Shown in pieces: positions 11,101-23,054 of a DNA stretch of 64,000 nucleotides. How positions within the stretch are numbered: the first letter of the stretch is position 1; each line of letters opens with the position of its first letter. Source of the stretch: Clytia hemisphaerica (taxonomy: Eukaryota; Cnidaria; Hydrozoa; Leptothecata; Clytiidae); NCBI GenBank assembly GCA_902728285.1, contig CACVBU010001357.1, forward strand, positions 114,719-178,718, given 5' to 3'. The notes beneath the pieces are model-generated. The model searched no databases and had not been told where the DNA came from. It was given only the letters and a program-made list of their open reading frames with translations. The translations under genes were made by a program, and so were the position numbers.

Positions 11101-14100
11101 CTAAGACTTTGGGGCAGCCTGGAGACTTCAAAAATGGTTGGATTTGGCTGAAATTTGGCACACTTGTTTCTTGGGTGAATATTTATGGGTATTTTTTTCA
11201 TTTTTCAATAATTTAGATTTTTGGGGCCTGGGGACGAGTTTTTCGCCAGAACGAGGCGAGGACTTTAGGGCAGCCTGGAGACTTCAAAAATTGTCCGAAT
11301 TGGCTGAAATTTGGAACACTTCTTCCTTGGATGAATATCTTTGGAATATTTTTTTCATTCATCCCTAATTCATCCCTGACATTTGGAACTCACTTCTACT
11401 GCGAAAGCACCAGCTCCTGTTATGAGCTTAGACCTGCTGTGGAAAGCATCGTGGCTGTTCCGAAAATCAAACTCAAACTAGTCGGGGTTCATGCAAACAG
11501 CGACAAAGAAACAGGATGAGTCATTCAAACGAGATGCAATAGAATTCTTACCAATCATCGACATGGACCCAAATGATGAAACCTGCATTCATTTGACATT
11601 AGTTTTCGTCATCAACGAAGCAAAGCGTCATGACATACCAACACCCTGTATCACCTTCGACCAACCACTTTACCAAAAGGCGTCTGGAATCATCAGAACT
11701 GAGGAATTCAATATGGTTTGTAGACTTGGTGGCTTTCACACTCTCATGAGCTTTTTGGGAAGTATTGGTAACATGATGGGTGGTTCGGGCCTTAAAGAGT
11801 TGTTAGAGGAGGTCTACGCTGAAAATTCAGTACCGCACATACTTTCTGGTAAGGCCTATTCAAGAGCGCTACGGTCACATCTTCTTGCGCAAAGTGCCCT
11901 TGTCAGCCATATTATTGAGTTTGTTGTAGAAGATGAAAAGATCGAACTGAAACCCCTGGAAGTAATGCACAACAATGCAAACGATGTTGGTCTGACAGAT
12001 GAAGAGATCAGGCGTCTTCAGACAGATGACATACTCGACAAGTTGAGAAAAGGTATTGAGTCGTATTGCAAGAAAAAGAAAGAATCATCACGCACAGCAG
12101 CCTTGTGGATCCAATATATTGAGTACGTGGATATTATCAAAGAATTTATTTGTGCTGAGCGAACCTCTAATTGGATGCTGCATCTGCAGGCGGTGACGAA
12201 AATGGCCAATCTCTTCGCGGCTACAGGGCATGTCAACTACGCTCGATACACGCGTATGTACGTACAAGACATGCTAGATCTTTCTAACAGTCACCCCTGG
12301 CTACATCAAAAATTCATGGACGGTCATCATGCAATTCGTTGATCTGACAGGTTCTGGGCGGGTCTCTGGTCAGATTTAGTCATTGAACAAACCCTGATGT
12401 GCTCCTTAAAAAGCAAAGGTGGTCTTACACGTGGTAGAGGATTCACAGAGAATGTGCGAAACCTCTGGATCTGGTCTATCAGCCATTCAGTTGCTGTGCA
12501 TGAAGCCATGACAACATTATCTGGTATCAAAGCAAAGAGTAGTGAGCAACACGTGGAGATGATTGACAAACGAATGCTGATTGATACAAACGACCACATG
12601 AAGTTTTATCGGTGGCTCGAGGCACGCAACCCATTCAATATGGAAGATGAACACCTGTACTCTCTATCAAGCGGGTTGGTCTCCATTAAAGGCGAAGATG
12701 ACGTCAATGCAGAGAATGCTGAACAAATTGGTTTATCAATTCAAGAAAGTCTTGACGGTGTTTCATTTGCAGATGCGAAGATAAAAAAGAAATCAAAGTT
12801 GAAATCGCTAGATTCCTTGAGTGAAATCGTAAAGATACCAGGTGATAAAGCTCTGCAGCTCAACCCAGAAAATCTCTTCGTCCGTTTGGCAGCTGTTACA
12901 CAGAGAGAAGAAGATGTTGAACGATACTTTGAATACGAGATGACCAACTATCCAATGTCTATTTTCAAAGATAATATTATGAGAAAACCAGATAAAGCGT
13001 CACTCAGGAAAGTTGTCCTCCAGGAGAAAGATGAAACACCAATAAAGAAGTTTAAAGGAAAGATTGTTCTGGACGGAGGTGCTCTATTACACCGAGTTAG
13101 CTGGAATAAAGGAATGAAATTCCAAGACATTGCAAAGGAATATGCAAAATACATTAGAACGAATTATGGGCAATCATACATTGTTTTTGATGGTTATGAA
13201 GACAAACAATCCATTAAATCTACCGAGCACTTTCGCCGTGCAACCAAAAATGGTTCAGCAAGATGCGTCGTGATCAATGAAGAAAATGAGGCACCATACA
13301 CGAAAGAAAGATTCTTTCGAACACAGAAAACAAGAAGAGCCTGATTTCACTTTTATCAACCAAACTCAGAAGAGATGGTCATAACGTTCATGTATGTACT
13401 GGTGATGCAGATACAAAGATTGTTTCAACTACCCTCGAAGTATCGAAAGATCAAGAAGTTATGGTCGTAGCTGATGATACTGATGTTGCGGTTATGTTAT
13501 TATATCACTGGAATAAAGAGCTTTGTGACATCAAATTCCATACTGAGCGGGGAAAGAAGACCTGGAGCATCAAAGAATCGCAAAAACCTCTGGAAAATAT
13601 CAAAGAATGCATCCTTTTCGTCCACGCCTGGTCAGGCTGTGATTCAGCGTCGTCTATTTTCGGGAAAGGAAAACAGTCCTTTTTCAATCTTGTATCCAAG
13701 TCTTCATCGATACAAAGAAACGCTAAAATCATGTCTGATGTTTTGGCAACACAAGACGAAGTTGCAGAAACATCCATAAACTTGTTCAAAGAGCAATACG
13801 GTGGCAAATCTGAGGAAACTTTGGCAAGAATGAGGTATAGATTATATTCATATTCTTCTTGACTCTGAAAACAAATCTCGCGAAAATAACTTTGTTCGTT
13901 AATGCGTTCACTTTGAGGTATGATTCCTTTAATTATCTAAACCATGTAATCATTGTTTGAGGCTGCGTAAAACTTCTAACTATTTCAGGTATCTTCGTTA
14001 CCAAAACATGGTCTGTAATGGAAAATGTTGGAATCAACTCTCACACCAACTGATTGGGGACGGCGAGAGAAAACACAACTGAACAAAACATACCTGACCC

Positions 14101-17100
14101 CATTAACAACAACAAAACCCATCGCTCCAGAAAATGTGTTAAAAGTGATACGTTGCAAATGCAAGTCGACAAAACGTCAGTGTGAGACAAATGTTTGCAC
14201 ATGTCGTAAGCATGGGATCAGGTGTATGACTGCTTGTGGTGGATGTCATGGTGAAACGTGTAACAACAAGATGGTTAGTATTCTATGAAACGACTTAATT
14301 GCGTTCACAATGATAAGTACATATACTATCGTTGTGTTAATATTTGTTAATATTTGTTCTTAATCTTTACTTCAATAGGACCAACAACCCGTACAGGACG
14401 ATGGAGTCGACGTAAACGAGGAAAGACAACCTGACACAGACACTGCTGAAAGCTATAATGATTCGATTCTAGAACGTAACATCTTTGACGATTTTAACAC
14501 CAAAATTGACGTGACTTGAAACAATAAGACGGTTAGTAAATTTCTATCTAACAAGTTATGAAACAAGTTAAATTAATCTCTGTGAAAAAAGTTCATTGAT
14601 GCTGTATAAATTTAAGTCACCTTAATCTAATACCCTATTTTGATTTTTACTTTTAACAGGACAACCCACTTACCTCAAAGCTCGCAATCGATGCTTCAGA
14701 ACGCTTATTAAAAGAGCAGCAGCCACGATGATAAGACACATGGATGGATATAATATTTTTTATAAAACTTTTGTTCTATGCTCTTATCATTTTAACTTGT
14801 AATTATATGATGAATAAAAATGGAACTTAAAAAAGCTCATTCTATAATCTAAAATGCTTTTAACTACTATTATTTACCATGAGTTGTGTAGAAACATTTG
14901 ATGTGGTAATATAAGTGCTCCAGAATTTGGAAAAGGCAGAAATGTGTCCAATTAATAAGCACTTTTTTGAATTTTTGAATTTTTCACTACTGTGTTCCAA
15001 CCATTTTTGAAGTCTCCAGGCTGTCCCAAAGTCTTAGCCTCGTTTTGGCGAAAAACTCGTCCCCAGGCCCCAAAAATCAAAATTTTGAAAAAATGAAAAA
15101 ATTGCTCCTAGATACTCACCCAAGGAATAAGTCTGTCAAATTTCAGCCAAATCCGACAATTTTTGAAGTCTCCAGGCTGTCCCAAAGTTTTAGCCTCGTT
15201 TTGGCGAAAAACTCGTCCCCAGGCCCCAAAAATCAAAATTTTTTGAAAAATTGAAAAAACAACCCCAAATATTTACCCAAAGATTAAGTGTGCCAAATTT
15301 CAGCCAAATCCAACCATTTTTGAAGTCTCTAGGCTGCCCCAAAGTTTTGAAGTTGAAAAAATTGTATTCTATTTTCCACTTTTTTGCATTTTTCACTACT
15401 GTGGCTGCCATTATGGATTTGGAGGTGTTCCCAACCTCCTGGAGGTGGCGATTTTTTTTTGGTGATTCCTGACATGTTCCTGGACCTCTGTGCAAAATTT
15501 TATCTTTACACCATTTTTTTCCAGGTTTTGGTGGGTTTTGACCTAATTCTACCTGATTATATTATACAAGTAACAGTCTAATTTCTATACAGGTATCACA
15601 GATGAGGAGCGCAACCCTCCTAAAATTTCTCTACAAAAGATCCACTCAAAATAATCATCATTTTCCAAAAACTACAGTCTGCCTGGAAATGTCGGGAATA
15701 AAAACTCCGCGCAAATAATGGTTTTTCATTTTTCATAGTGATCACTCATATACTCATAAATGTCATTCCTCTACTTTTTCGCATTTATAGTTGGTCAGAA
15801 ATATCCAGAAGGGATTACAACAGAAGAACGTGATGCGACCGCAATGGGAGAACATAAACCTGATCTCCCTGTAGCGCCTGGTACGTTGTAGATTTAAACT
15901 TTTGGATCATTTGATGTATATTTTGTTGGCTCTAAAGTATAAGATCCGCACGTCAGAACATCCCAAGTCGTCTTTTGAGTTTTAGCGAGAAAAACAACAA
16001 TATTCGGATAGAAGGTTTTTTTAAATGATGGAGTAATATAATGTGCTCATTTTCCCATTTTTCAGGCCAAGAGCGCGTTTTCTTTGGTGGTAACGGGGAG
16101 CCAGGTCAAAGCGGTATGCCAAACACTGCCACACCAGAACAAAGGAATTTCGAAGGTCCTCCTGGCGCTGATATTCCACCAATGTCTAGCCCTGAGGCCT
16201 CACAACCGGACCCAAATCCGACGCAAAATGCACCAAATACAGCTACAAGTGCCAGTGGTGGTATCAACCCGGTAGCTGGGGAGCTTAGCAATGCTCTAGC
16301 TGAGAATAAAGTTTCTCCTGAAGAAGCGCTACAGATGATGAATGATTTCGTGTCTGGCAACCAGGATATGAACAAAGCTGCCAAAAATATTGAAGGTAAG
16401 TGAAAGAAGAGTTAGGTATACAAATTCGTGAACATTCTGTCACAAGTTGGGTCTGCTGGCCTTCGTTGGCCCCCTTCAAAAACGTTTCAAAATTCAATCT
16501 ACTTTCAAACCAATCGGATGCTGTCACGCCCCACGAAATGTTACGGATCCTAAGTTTTAGCCTGCTAGATTATCTAGAATAAAAGGGCAGGTCAGGCTCA
16601 GCGAGTTTGTCGAGATCAAACATTCTTTCAAAAATACTTCTGAATTTAAGAAGATCACCTGTGTTCAGAACAAATAATAAACAAATAATCATCAAATTTT
16701 CCTTTAAGGCATGCTTGGTCAAATCGCTCATACTCGACATCACGCACCAGGAGCGGCCGAAGGTGCCAGTGCCTCAGCACCGTCCTCGTTGACGCCAGAG
16801 CATCCATTACTTCAACCTCCAGCAGATGTCGCTTCTCCACTCAATGATGACACTCATAAGTTTGTTTCCAATCCAAACGACATTGCAGGTCTTAACACGG
16901 GATTCAGTGACCCAAACTTGGCCATGGGATTCCATAAAGGTTCGCCAGAGCTAGCACCAGGTAATTTTAGACTTAACAATCTTGTTGTTTTCGTTTTGTT
17001 TTGATCTACATGAGGTGGATGTTAATGTGAGATTCCTTGATCCATTTTTATCGACATAAAGAAAATGAGTCTTCTCACGGCTTTAGAAGAAGATCGAAGC

Positions 17101-20100
17101 AACGATGAAATACACTGTAAATTCTAACATTTTCGATAAAAAAGCGTGTAATAAGTTTACCAGAATCCTTTTTGAATCAAATAAAATAGGACGATCCAAG
17201 ATAGTATGAAAAGCGCATAAGCATATTGAGTTTCTTCTTTTCCACCGCCATCAGGTATGGACACATCAGTCATCAAATCACCCGACTTGGATCCTTCTAT
17301 GGCTCAACCTGATGGCAGCAATGGTGGTGCTCCAGTCTTCATGGGAGGTGCACAAGGTGATCTCAAAATTCTTTCACCATGCTAAAAACCTCTATAACCA
17401 GAGCCAATTCAATAAAATTAGGTTTATTTAGTTCACTGTCTCGCAACTCTCCTAATCGTAACAATGATTTATCAATATCATAAACCCTTCGGAGTAGTAG
17501 ACACATCATTATTTTCTATGAAACAGAACTTTTGATTTTACATTTCATATATTGAACATAAGGTAAAAACATATCTCTCTCTTTAGGTGAAACAGCTCCG
17601 AAAATGGATATGGATGGCGAAGGAAAACAAGCCATTCACATGGACGGTGAAAATGGTATGGTAGCGCCAGGTGGTGGACCTCCAGGTAGGTGTTCCTTGA
17701 TATATTTTTATAAGAAAAAATCCAAAATCCGTATATATTACATGTACAGAGTGTCCGGAAGAATGTATAATATCCAAACAGATACAAAAGTGGAAAATTT
17801 AGCGTTCTTCTCTCTTTTTTTAATACGCAATAATACAAAGAACTATCTCCACTCATGTTTCGATATTATAGTCTTTATTGCGGACACAACCCTGCTTCTC
17901 GGTTTAGGTGAAGGACCATCATCGTCAGTTCCCATCGAACAGGAGGAACAGAACTTCCGTCCTCCAGAAGAGGAGGCTCACTACCAACAACCACAGGGAG
18001 GGATACCATCCGAACAACCACAGGGAGGGATACCATCCGAAGAACCACAACGTGTTCAAGAAGAAGCACCTCCTGGTGGAGGAGGTGGTGGAGGAGGTGG
18101 TGGAGAAGCAAATGTTGCGGGTGGCTCACAACAAGGAGAAAGCCGACAACAGGTAAATTTGTTTTTAATTGTTCTGGTAATATGTCTCTAGTGAAATTTT
18201 GTTTGTTTTGTCTTTTGTCTTTTAGGATTTTGGGTTGTTAAAATTCATTGGTCATTTGATAGTTGGCATATGATGTTGGAAAAGTTTTAGTGTTTTCCGA
18301 AATTTGATTAGCGTTGTACAAGGGTACAACTTTGTTAAATCATGAAGTCTCTGCCGAGATATTATGATCTCTAATATAGAAATTATGAAGTTTTATAAAA
18401 CAAGTTCAAGAAGCATCGTTATAAACAAGTGATAAACAATGCGTTTCTAGTTCCTGGTTCGAATCCCAACTATAAAGATAGTTGAGTCTATTAACCTTGT
18501 ATCCAGTGAAAGCAATCGAAAGACAAGCCTAAAACGTCGTCCATTACTGGGCTATTTATTTAAAATATCGACTCTTGCGGTGTTGATGGGTAATTAACTC
18601 TCACAAACTATTCTTACATTCTAATCTTAAACTAGGTCATGGCTAAATTGAACAGCTTTTCAACTAATGGCCCACCACCGCCAGTGGACGTATATGAGGG
18701 TCAAGTCCCTGAGCTAAATGGTCTGGTCCATCCACAGCCACAAACACAGACTGGCGAGACTCGATCACCAACAGTCCACACGTTACCTCCACAAAACTAC
18801 CACAAACCCAACAATATGGTAATGGAAGCTTTCAAAGCACCAGATGATGGTTACGCTAACCCACAATTTGAAAACCCGAGTGCCAAAATAAGAAAACTTA
18901 TTCCAGATATTTCTTCTGATAAAACACCGACAGCTCAACTCCTGGATAAAATGGATCCACATGAAATAGCAGGTCAAGTAGATCCATCCTCCATGAAGCA
19001 CGACTCCTTCTCAGATTACACCAGTTCCTTACTAGAAACAGGGGGAAGCAAATTTGATCAAAGACTCGTTAAAGGTATTGAAGGTGATCTTTTCCAACAC
19101 AACAAAGATATTTCAACCATGTTTTCGAAACCAATTAACAGCGAGTTTGGAGATGAAGTCAATCAAGCTATAGGAAGACCGATGCCAAGTTTCGCCAATG
19201 AGGATATGGGCTTAGCAACATCACAATTTGAACGTAAATTCAAAACTCCACATCCAGTGGCCGTTAGACCAGCTGTCCGAAAATCAAAACCTAACCCGCA
19301 AGTGTCCGGTAAAAGACGGAACATGTTAGCTGATATGTATGCAGATTCGTTATTCCCCGAAGATAATATGGACATCGCATCACTCCAAGGAAGTCTGCAA
19401 GGACGATTCAATAACAAAGGTTACTATCTTTTCCCTTCGCCTGACAAGTTCATATTTAATACCATGTTTTGTCTATCAAAAGTTACCCCAACTGATTCTT
19501 GGTAAGAAATTAAGGTAGTCAAAAGCATTCGTCGATTCTGATCGGAAGCATGGACGATTTCATCACTTCGTTCGATGTGACCTCCATAGTTAATTTCCAA
19601 TAAGGTAATAAGATTCCTGTTCAAGCAACAAGACGAGTTGGATAGCTTGTAACAAAAGCTTTTCTTACATATTTTTCAGTGCGTTCGAATGTACCTACTG
19701 CTAAACCAGGACAACAAAAGCTTCCTGTCAAACAGGGAAAACTAAAGACATCTAAAGGACGAAAATTTCCAATCACCAAAAAATTGAATTCGAAAAATCC
19801 AAAACAAACAAAAGAACAAAGCAAGCAGAAGAAGAAGAAGACTCAGACGAAGAAGATACACAATAAACGGGCGATGAACATGAAACCACGTCGCAAGCTG
19901 TTCAGGTAGGTTTAAGCATACTAGAAATGCTCTATTTCAAGCTTCGGATATAGCTGGAATCAAAAGGCTTCATAGTACATACATCTGTAAACAAATTGAG
20001 TTTCTAGCATTAAAGGATAAAAAGTTAATTTTTCCACTTCATTTTATAAATTTTTTTGACTTGTTTTTTTTTTAATTAAAGTGCTCTGAGTTATCTTTTC

Positions 20101-22150
20101 AGCGGTGTGAGTGGACTTTAGTTCTTAGGTTTTTGCCGAAATTGAGCCTCGTGTTTTTATAATAATGTTCTTATCGATCAAGAGAAACGTGGCTCGGTCA
20201 ATTTGTGAAACAATAACAAAGCTTTATCTCCTCCTTTTCATTTTCAGGAAACGAGCCAACATTTCCCACAGACCACAATCACAACAATCAAATACAAAAA
20301 GGACCTGGATTCCAGCTTTCAAACGTAAACACAAGGGTCTGTCGGCACAACGACGACAACGTGTCAATCAGATCAAAACAGACCATGCTTCAATGAGGAT
20401 ACCAGCATCGTCAGCCGATAACCACAAGCAACACGCAGAACATAGCCTTATTACTGGTGGTCGCACAGGCTTGAGTGATCAAGTAGCAAAACTTAGCGAA
20501 GATACAAACAAAATTGCTTCAACGCTAAACGGAGGTTAGAATAATCAGTAGCCAATTTTTTTTTCAAGAATCCATTATTACCTTTCTGATTCTAAACATA
20601 CACCAGCTTGATATCTGGCAAATGACGCCGTTTCAACGTTCATCAAATGTCATAATCAAGGACCTTGAGACGTTTAAAAAACGTTTTGATTTATTCAATC
20701 CGGGTTATTCAAGGAAGATTTTTAGCCCCGTGTTGAGAAAGTAATTTTTCCGTCCAGGGGAACCATGAAAAAACCAAGAGGTGAGTGAACTCACATGAAA
20801 AATTCAGGGCGGAGGTTGAGCTTCAAAATATGTCCTCCTCGACATGGGGAAGGGGTAAAGATTTCTTCTGGGATAGCAAGTTTGATGGGTAAATTGTGAT
20901 TTCAATTTCAGAGCTTCCACAACAAGAACACGCATCGTTAAGAAAGCTGGTGACAGAACTGAAGAATGTATTACACGAGATCAAAGAATCACCACAATTG
21001 AATAACAACAAGAAACATACTTTCCTCAATGGTGAAAGGTATTTATTGAGTGAACTTAAGTTTAATTGAATTAAGATTTTATCATTGTCCAAAAAGGTTT
21101 GACTGGAACCATTAGCCAGAAATAGCAATAAATTGACAACACACAGGGGGGGGGGTGAAATAAAATAACAAGAAGTCCAATGGGTTCGTGTAATAATCGA
21201 GGTAATATCTATTAATGGTCTTATAGAGGTCGAAACCAAAAATACTTTGGCGAGGACGAAAAATCGCGAAATTCATGACATTTACTTTCGCGAATTTAAC
21301 GGAAAAATATTTTTCGCGAGCATAAATTTTCGCGAATCAAGACGTAAAATTGAGAATTTTCACATGAAAAGTTGGCTTAAAAGTTACATTTTATTCTAAG
21401 TTTGAAGTTTTACAGATTTTCTGTTTTGTTGAGAACTTTCGCGAGCATGAACTTCCTCGAATAGCCCTTCCTAGAATTTTTAAAGACATTTACTTTCGCG
21501 AAAAGGGCCAAAATTCGCGAAAATCGCGAAAGTTTCTTCTCGCGAAAGTTTGTACGCCTAAAGTAATCGATTCAGAACTTCACCAGTTTACCAGAGAAAA
21601 CAACTGAAAGAAAAACAATAATTTCCATTACAGGCAATTGACAGAAAGTGATATATTGAACTTGGAAGATGTGACAAAATCAGATTTACTGAGCGCATTT
21701 GCCAGCATTAAGAAGGTAAACGAACAAAGAGAAGACCAGAGTTTCATTCATTCCAATGGTATGGATGGACATCTACCGCAGGAAGTTTATGAACCACCAG
21801 GCTTTACCAGTGGTGAGTTTGTTTTATAGCTGACACTTGTTTCGACGTTCATCAAACGTTATATGGAAGTTTGCTATCTGAAAAGTATTTTGCACAATGA
21901 ATGGCTAGATAAATTTGATTTATAGAGAAACACCAAAGCGGTAATCTCTTTCAACGTTTGAAATTAAAAGTAACCGAAGATTTATGATATAGACAGCCCA
22001 CTTAAAGTGGCCACAGTGAAACTGTCAAAAATAAGTCTGTTTTTCATAGAAAAGAACCTCAAGTTTGAGAATGCAATAAACTTTATTTTTTTAGGTCAAG
22101 AATGGAAGCGAGGAAAAATTCAATCCAAAGTATTACTGAAGAAAACCTAA
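5152..22150 (+). CDS. Secreted PA14-domain protein with long low-complexity tail (21 coding exons)
   Basis: Exons: 5152-5227, 5724-5882, 6384-6534, 6873-7048, 7325-8305, 8554-8777, 9362-9473, 9916-10002, 10334-10582, 15791-15880, 16066-16395, 16709-16960, 17255-17356, 17587-17685, 17908-18152, 18636-19419, 19680-19905, 20248-20534, 20912-21038, 21634-21812, 22095-22150. All join in phase to 1,663 codons plus stop. Exon 1 encodes a hydrophobic signal peptide (MEFHIFVVIALSLVQIVWA). Exons 2-4 form a PA14 fold: GVVREIW start, GYFVAP followed by a Cys pair in SSCGGSCEVFLG, and SVGVELPNG near the end. PA14 folds bind carbohydrate or peptide in many extracellular proteins. The rest is Pro/Gln/Gly/Asn-rich, includes Cys repeats (8037-8195), a Gly run (18074-18105) and a very basic segment (exons 17-18). 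No enzyme domain is seen. Probable extracellular-matrix or capsule protein (inference). Confidence 0.8.
8037..8195 (+). repeat. 39-bp coding repeat (PPCGAP...NEC) in PA14 gene exon 5
   Basis: Two near-identical 39-bp units encode PPCGAPIHNECAM/T and are followed by further PPC motifs, giving about seven cysteines in 50 residues of an otherwise Cys-poor tail. Even Cys spacing suggests disulfide cross-linking, as in other cnidarian structural proteins (inference). Confidence 0.75.
9081..9362. repeat. 141-bp tandem duplication of MITE-like DNA carrying the exon 7 splice acceptor
   Basis: Two almost identical 141-bp units (9081-9221 and 9222-9362). Each begins GAGTACAGTCTCTCTAACTC and ends with the pyrimidine tract and CACAG acceptor. 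The outer half resembles pogo/Tigger-type MITEs (CTCGAA / TTCGAG inverted ends). The second copy's acceptor gives the in-frame exon at 9362. Use of the first acceptor would meet TAA after five codons. Confidence 0.8.
10593..15560 (+). mobile_element. 5-kb transposon with long inverted repeats inside PA14 gene intron 9
   Basis: The outer ends match as inverted repeats starting TAATCAGGTAGAATT, and the arms (about 10593-11370 and 14990-15560) continue inverted for roughly 0.6-0.75 kb. Each arm is built of about 150-bp tandem units sharing GGGGCCTGGGGACGAGTTTT: four on the left, three on the right. A 3-bp TAT flanks both ends and may be the target duplication, but the exact edge is uncertain by 1-3 bp. 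The interior carries a broken nuclease-like gene. The left end begins only ten bases downstream of the exon 9 donor (GT at 10583). Confidence 0.8.
11380..14519 (+). pseudogene. Decayed PIN/FEN1-like nuclease family gene of the long-TIR element
   Basis: Coding blocks lie at about 11491-12342, 12343-13320, 13320-13842, 14024-14275 and 14379-14519. They resemble a large uncharacterised protein family that I recall as abundant in cnidarian and other invertebrate genomes. Motifs in order: FDQPLYQKA, RLGGFHTLMSFLG, LDGGALLH, VFDGY, GDADTKI, ADDTDVAV, HAWSGCDSASSIFGKGK, then a Cys-rich tail (RCKCK...CTCRKHGIRC...CGGC) like CXC/tesmin motifs. The spaced acidic residues and the GCD...GKGK loop suggest a PIN/FEN1-type nuclease fold (inference). 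Breaks: in-frame TGA at 12343-12345, a one-base frameshift near 13320, and missing sequence or a frameshift around 13990-14024. A GT-AG intron may lie at 13834-13989. This copy is probably inactive. Confidence 0.65.
15593..15654 (+). CDS. Candidate alternative terminal exon of the PA14 gene
   Basis: An acceptor (TTTCTATACAG) is followed by a phase-compatible exon that extends exon 9 by 19 residues (ITDEERNPPK...) and ends at TAA 15652-15654. AATAAA lies at 15697-15702. Its start resembles the next exon (GITTEERD at 15791), suggesting exon duplication. Splicing to it would give a short form ending after exon 9. Exon 9 also splices in frame directly to 15791, which I take as the long form. Confidence 0.45.
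18446..18460 (+). other. Pol III B-box-like motif in intron
   Basis: GGTTCGAATCCC matches the tRNA/SINE B-box, but no tRNA cloverleaf or convincing A-box can be drawn around it. Possibly a worn SINE. Confidence 0.2.
21243..21565. mobile_element. TTCGCGAA-rich MITE in PA14 gene intron 19
   Basis: The ends TACTTTGGCG and CGCCTAAAGTA are inverted, probably with a TA target duplication. The interior is crowded with TCGCGAA motifs in both orientations and is non-coding. It lies between exons ending at 21038 and starting at 21634. Confidence 0.6.
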
Positions 22151-22303
22151 AGACGCCCGAATAATAGACATTATGTTATTGATGAAAAGTTCTTAGGAAA
22201 AAGAAATCCAACTCGTTATCAAAAGCCTCAAGCGGATAGAAGTGTAGTGGACACCAAGCAAGGCCAAGGTGGCTTCTCAAAATTTGGTCAGAACTCCGCA
22301 TAA
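22151..22303 (+). other. In-frame 50-codon extension beyond the PA14 gene stop
   Basis: After TAA 22148-22150 the same frame stays open for 50 codons (RRPNNRHYVIDEKFLG...GFSKFGQNSA) to TAA 22301-22303. Its Lys/Arg/Gln/Gly-rich content resembles the preceding exons. It could be a recent nonsense change, stop readthrough, or chance. Confidence 0.45.
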
Positions 22304-23054
22304 AGACTAATTAAAATCTAATTTGCATGACAAATCTTATACACATGCAACCTCGCAATAACTATCACCAATTTTCGGAAATTTTATTTTAACTGGAAAT
22401 TTAGATTATTTTGAATTTTTGTAAATTTTAATATTTCAATCAATTTAAAAAATTGTATATGTTTATTAAATTAAAAGAATAACAAAAAAAATCGAAGCCT
22501 ATCGAATAGCCTAGGTATCAAAAATTTGTCTAAACATAATCAAACATTTTTAACATCGAGTAGCCGCCAAAAAAAAAGATGAGACTGGTTTCCACATAAC
22601 AGCAAGAGAAATTGCACACTTTAAAGCGAATGAACTCAAATAAACTGCACGACTTATATGTGTCACCTGCATTGAGTTTAAAGCCCTAAGGGCTAGAAGA
22701 GAATCTTTAACCTTTCTTAGGCAAGAAAAAGTGAAGCCTTAAGACATGCGTCGTATTTTTGACGACGGATTGGATCTAGCAATTCTTTTGTATTCATGTG
22801 ATATTTTTTTCGAAATTTAGCAGTAAATTTTAGTTCCAATCTGCCATTTGTGTAAAAACTAGGCGGACCGTGTTAGGCCGCGCAACTTTGGTAGGATTTG
22901 TTGGCTTCAAATCCTAACAAGGAGATTCGATTCTAGCCCTTCGGGCTTATACTTTATTGGTCACCTGGTAGAAGGGCCAAACCAATGTAGAAGATAATTA
23001 TTCATGATACCAAATTCAGAAAAAAGGGAATACCTTTTGTAGCAAAGTGTTCTT
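22304..23054. other. Convergent 3' ends of the PA14 and ZGPAT genes
   Basis: AT-rich region between two tail-to-tail genes. ATTAAA at about 22468 could serve the + strand gene. An AATAAA on the - strand (22953-22958) lies about 97 bp beyond the ZGPAT stop. Confidence 0.4.

Noticed and set aside
18410..18480. tRNA gene around GGTTCGAATCCC
   Set aside because: No cloverleaf can be drawn; only a B-box match.
22860..22960. tRNA-like or SINE head near GAGATTCGATTC
   Set aside because: Boxes are too degenerate to support a call.
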